Source of the DNA: Patescibacteria group bacterium
GTDB taxonomy: Bacteria > Patescibacteriota > Minisyncoccia > Phycocordibacterales > SBAW01
Assembly (NCBI GenBank): GCA_028866155.1
Contig: JAGWIT010000042.1
Location: 1-7,883, forward strand
Length of the DNA: 7,883 nucleotides
Direction of reading: 5' to 3'
Position numbers and translations under genes: made by a program. This document shows positions 5,375-7,883 of the stretch, piece after piece; position 1 is the stretch's first letter; every line of letters starts with the position of its first letter. The notes beneath the pieces were generated by a model that was given only the letters and a program-made list of their open reading frames with translations, was not told where the DNA came from and ran no database searches.

Positions 5375-6923
5375 CCCTGAAATACAAGCGATCATCGATA
5401 TGATGATCAAAGATCAACCGTTCCGCCGGGCGATGGCAACAAGAGAGCCGCGTCTTTTTTTCGGTACGTACCTCAGCCACTACATCACTTGCCCGCTCGC
5501 GTACTTCCACTTCGAGATGTTTGACTTGCAAAAAGATCCGCGCAACAAAACCATCGTCATCATGGGCGCCCGCAACAGCGCCAAGTCGACCATCATGAAT
5601 ACAAATCTCGCGCTGTGGTCCATCCTTGGTGAGCCTCAAAAGAAAATGGTCGTGATACTTGGCTCCACCCAGATCAATGCAAAGAAACATTACCTGGACT
5701 TGCGTAGTGAGCTTGAACAGAACGATTTACTGCGCTCTGATCTCGGACCATTCAAAGAAAAGGACTCGGCATGGGGACCAACCCTGCATCTGCCGAAGTA
5801 TGGTGCTGATATCACCTTCGCTTCGACCGAGCAAAGCATACGCGGCTTCAAGGTGGGACCTAACCGCCCCGATCTCTTCATCGCCGACGACCTCGAAGAC
5901 GATGAGTCGGTAAAGACATTGGAGGGGCGCAACAAACTGTACGACTGGCTGACGAGGGTGGTGTTGCCCGCTGGAGATGAAAAAACGACGCGTCTCGTCG
6001 TGCTCGGCACTCTGCTGCACGAAGACTCACTCATGATGCGATTGAAAAGAGACATTCTGAGTGGTGACCGAGAGGGTGCATATCGTGAGTACCCACTCCT
6101 TGACGAGTTTGGTGGCGCGATGTGGAAGGGCAAATACCCTGACGCGGCGGCAATAGAGGCACTTCGTAAGTACGTCGGCAACGAAAAAGCATTCACCCAA
6201 GAGTACCTCTTGAAGGCCGTATCCAATAACGAGCGCGTCATCCGTCCGGAATGGATTCATCGCTACATGACCTTACCGCCGATGAATACTGACAACCGCT
6301 ATCGCGGCGCTTTCATTGGCATGGACTTAGCGATAGCGCAAGGCCAGCAGGCCGACAATACCGCTATGGTCGTGGGCCGGGTATATGGCTGGGGCGAAAA
6401 CATGCGCATATACATCCTACCCAATCCCGTCAACGAGCAGATGGACTTCCCGACAGCTCGCGCACGAGCGAAGGCGCTGTCTTCGTCGCTTGATGTCGGT
6501 AGAAAGGCAATGATGTACATCGAGGGCAACGGGTATCAACGTGCACTTGCTCAAGACCTCCCTGGTTATCCGGCAACTGCAATCATCGTCCACGGTGATA
6601 AACGCGCACGCTTAGCGCTTGAAAGCCACCGAGTGAAAGACGGCATAGTACTGTTCCCCGACAAGGGCTGCGAGACACTGATCGCACAGCTTACCGGCTT
6701 CGGCAGCGAGCGTCATGACGATTTGGCGGACGCGTTTGGGCTCCTGATATCGCAGATTGCGATATCGAGTGCTGGGTACAGTCCGTTTCCCAAACCACAT
6801 CCGATGAATAACAAGATCGAGAAGGGAGAGGAAGACGACTTCGCAGACATGAGGCCGATGACGGTAAATCTTGCGCGAGAGTTGAAACAGCTTCGTAGGT
6901 TGGGACGTAGCGGAATATTCTAG
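5364..6923 (+). CDS. Phage terminase large subunit (TerL)
   Basis: 519-aa packaging motor: an ATPase that pumps DNA into the procapsid, with a nuclease that cuts the concatemer. The N-terminal ATPase shows a variant Walker A GARNSAKST (68-76, K74), a Walker B-like LFIADDLEDD (171-180, D175/D176) and a coupling motif VVLGTLLHEDS (212-222). The C-terminal RNase H-like nuclease has D320 in FIGMDLAIA, E387 in MMYIEGNGYQ, and RHDDLADAF (450-458, D452/D453/D456). All three acidic positions are present, so it looks intact, and the length is normal for the family. The ATG at 5364 overlaps the small-subunit gene. The TAG stop at 6921-6923 overlaps the convergent 69-aa gene's stop. Headful versus site-specific packaging cannot be judged from this alone. 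The portal gene that usually follows is absent: the next genes are on the other strand. Confidence 0.95.
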   Translation: MESDPEIQAIIDMMIKDQPFRRAMATREPRLFFGTYLSHYITCPLAYFHFEMFDLQKDPRNKTIVIMGARNSAKSTIMNTNLALWSILGEPQKKMVVILGSTQINAKKHYLDLRSELEQNDLLRSDLGPFKEKDSAWGPTLHLPKYGADITFASTEQSIRGFKVGPNRPDLFIADDLEDDESVKTLEGRNKLYDWLTRVVLPAGDEKTTRLVVLGTLLHEDSLMMRLKRDILSGDREGAYREYPLLDEFGGAMWKGKYPDAAAIEALRKYVGNEKAFTQEYLLKAVSNNERVIRPEWIHRYMTLPPMNTDNRYRGAFIGMDLAIAQGQQADNTAMVVGRVYGWGENMRIYILPNPVNEQMDFPTARARAKALSSSLDVGRKAMMYIEGNGYQRALAQDLPGYPATAIIVHGDKRARLALESHRVKDGIVLFPDKGCETLIAQLTGFGSERHDDLADAFGLLISQIAISSAGYSPFPKPHPMNNKIEKGEEDDFADMRPMTVNLARELKQLRRLGRSGIF

Positions 6924-7129
6924 CGGCGCTTGCGGACCTTACTGAACAAGCTGAGCTGTTGCGGGGGTGGTGGTATCTCCCGCCGGTTATCCACGCGCCA
7001 CAGTAGCTGTAGGAGTTTAATGAGGTAGTGCCAGATCGCGTACGCCTCCCCAAGCGAAATATCACGACCAGTAGACTCCTTGATTATGCGGCGAAGTTCG
7101 CGAGCGCTCTGTGGCGAGAGAATGGCCAT
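6920..7129 (-). CDS. Small helical protein, 69 aa, function unknown
   Basis: Starts MAILSPQSARELRRIIKE, continues STGRDISLGEAYAIWHYLIKLLQLLWRV and ends in a proline stretch (IPPPPQQ) and a basic tail (KVRKRR). The pattern 'ELxxIIKxxxGxxxSxxEAxxIxxxLxxLxxLL' recurs in short hypothetical proteins that I associate with Patescibacteria genomes and phage-like islands; the family has no function known to me. The frame is open upstream to an ATG at 7282, but that stretch overlaps the DUF4352 gene and is arginine-rich and shadow-like, so I start at the ATG at 7129-7127. It begins 50 bases after the DUF4352 stop and probably shares its transcript. Its stop TAG overlaps the terminase stop in the shared CTAG at 6920-6923. 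Confidence 0.65.
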   Translation of the reverse strand: MAILSPQSARELRRIIKESTGRDISLGEAYAIWHYLIKLLQLLWRVDNRREIPPPPQQLSLFSKVRKRR

Positions 7130-7167
7130 CGAACCATTCCAGCTTAGATTTGGAGTTTTGCGAAGCG

Positions 7168-7181
7168 AGTTGTCGACAACT
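7168..7181. repeat. Perfect 14-bp palindrome at the end of the DUF4352 gene
   Basis: AGTTGTCGACAACT is fully self-complementary and overlaps the DUF4352-like stop codon (7182-7180) and the gap before the 69-aa gene. It could be a dimeric regulator site or chance. It has no loop and no T-run, so it does not look like a terminator. Confidence 0.35.
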
Positions 7182-7761
7182 ACTTCCCAAGGTCGACGAG
7201 TATGGTGCCTCCACCGAATAGACTGCCGTCGTATTGGAACTGGAGGCCTTTGTCGCCCTGAGGAACTTCGAAGCCTACCCAACCGGTGCGCTTGCTGTTA
7301 GCGATGACTTGGCCATCGAGACTGGATGACGGATTTTGGATGACCACGTCAGTCGGTGTGACTTGGTAGCTGTTGCCTTGGGCGTCGCGGACGAACATCT
7401 GACCGAGCGTCGTTACATACTGTCCTGAACTGCTGTTGTTCTGGATGGTGATGTTGAGGTTAACGTACTCGTCACCGACAGACGGATGCTCGAACTCGCC
7501 ACCCTGCGATACCTGCACCTTGTTAACGGTGAGTACGGAATCGCCGAGCTGCACCTGATCGCCGACCTTGAAGGTCTGCGGGGCGCTACTACTGGAGGCG
7601 GGTTGATTGGTGCTTGCGGCAACCGTGCTATTCTGTCCGACCTTTTGCGGTGATGTGTTGCTGCTTGCACCGATGATGATAAAGAGTAAAAGCACAGCAC
7701 CGACCCAGAACCACCAGCGCTTGTAAAATCTCTTCTTACTGGGAACCTGTGTGTTTTCCAT
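7180..7761 (-). CDS. Membrane-anchored extracytoplasmic protein with DUF4352-like domain
   Basis: 193 aa. A basic start (KKRFYKR, 9-15) precedes one hydrophobic segment (WWFWVGAVLLLFIIIG, 16-31), giving N-in, C-out topology with a signal anchor and no lipobox. A Ser/Thr/Asn/Gln-rich linker (33-61) leads to a beta-rich domain with the DUF4352 pattern: FKVGDQVQLGDSVLTVNKV, then GDEYVNLNITIQNNSS, and TGWVGFEVPQGDKGLQFQYD near the end. Such immunoglobulin-like domains are found on surface proteins of Gram-positive and Patescibacteria cells and in mobile elements. Their function is generally unknown. Here the gene is convergent to the terminase and followed by the 69-aa gene. No clear Shine-Dalgarno or strong promoter is seen in the 122 bases to the window edge. 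A host surface protein or a prophage-encoded conversion or exclusion factor are both possible. Confidence 0.8.
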   Translation of the reverse strand: MENTQVPSKKRFYKRWWFWVGAVLLLFIIIGASSNTSPQKVGQNSTVAASTNQPASSSSAPQTFKVGDQVQLGDSVLTVNKVQVSQGGEFEHPSVGDEYVNLNITIQNNSSSGQYVTTLGQMFVRDAQGNSYQVTPTDVVIQNPSSSLDGQVIANSKRTGWVGFEVPQGDKGLQFQYDGSLFGGGTILVDLGK

Positions 7762-7883
7762 ACGAGCTTGCTAAAAGCTAATTAATAAAGGCTGACCTTG
7801 TGTTCCTAGCTTAGTTTCAAGGCCTTGCGAAGGGAGTTACCAACAGCGCCCTTTCATGGGGCAATTTCAAGCATAACATAAAT

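Noticed and set aside
5690..6241. 183-codon antisense frame
   Set aside because: It is antisense to the terminase ATPase domain, Ser/Arg-rich and without motifs: a shadow.
7130..7282. N-terminal extension of the 69-aa gene to an ATG at 7282
   Set aside because: It would overlap the DUF4352 gene by about 100 bases and is arginine-rich with shadow-like composition.
7762..7883. Small dyads (CAAGGCCTTG at 7818-7827, GCCC/GGGC at about 7850) upstream of the DUF4352 gene
   Set aside because: They are short, with no consistent promoter spacing, T-run or recognised RNA fold. No feature could be supported.
1..7883. CRISPR array, transposase/IS ends, integrase, rRNA or tRNA genes
   Set aside because: None seen: no regularly spaced repeats, no recombinase coding sequence and no RNA-gene signatures on either strand.

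Overview
The window holds two gene blocks that diverge from one intergenic region, plus a small third block at the right end. Positions 1-2017 (minus strand) are a compact mercury-resistance operon. It is transcribed leftward in the order ArsR/SmtB-type repressor, membrane-anchored thioredoxin-like protein, four-helix MerC/MerT-like mercury importer, and the first 254 codons of a mercuric reductase (MerA) that runs off the left edge. The first three genes are joined by 4-base ATGA overlaps and merA starts six bases after the transporter stop, so they very probably form one transcript. A good sigma-70-type promoter and an 8-6-8 inverted repeat of the ArsR/SmtB operator type sit directly on the repressor start codon. 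The mRNA is therefore predicted to be leaderless and autorepressed.

Positions 2322-6923 (plus strand) are a phage DNA-packaging module: a 273-aa protein of unknown function, a small HTH protein resembling terminase small subunits, a ParB-like/DNA methyltransferase fusion, a second HTH terminase-small-subunit-like protein, and a complete terminase large subunit with ATPase and RNase H-like nuclease motifs. The last four overlap end to end. No portal, capsid or integrase gene lies inside the window, so whether this is a prophage, a phage genome or a remnant cannot be decided here.

Positions 6920-7761 (minus strand) carry a membrane-anchored DUF4352-like extracytoplasmic protein followed by a 69-aa helical protein whose stop codon overlaps the terminase stop (convergent CTAG).

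The 2018-2321 intergenic region contains both divergent promoters, a GC-rich hairpin cluster and a group of TGAGAC elements. Both promoters place their -10 hexamer about seven bases before an ATG.

Host: a bacterium using the standard code, with weak or absent Shine-Dalgarno sequences at most genes. The tiny 69-aa helical protein and the DUF4352 protein resemble proteins I associate with Candidate Phyla Radiation (Patescibacteria) genomes, but this is a low-confidence inference and no ribosomal or other marker gene is present.

The most notable points are the mer operon lying directly beside a phage packaging module, the operator-on-start-codon leaderless design, and a mer operon that carries a membrane-anchored redoxin with no visible merP.
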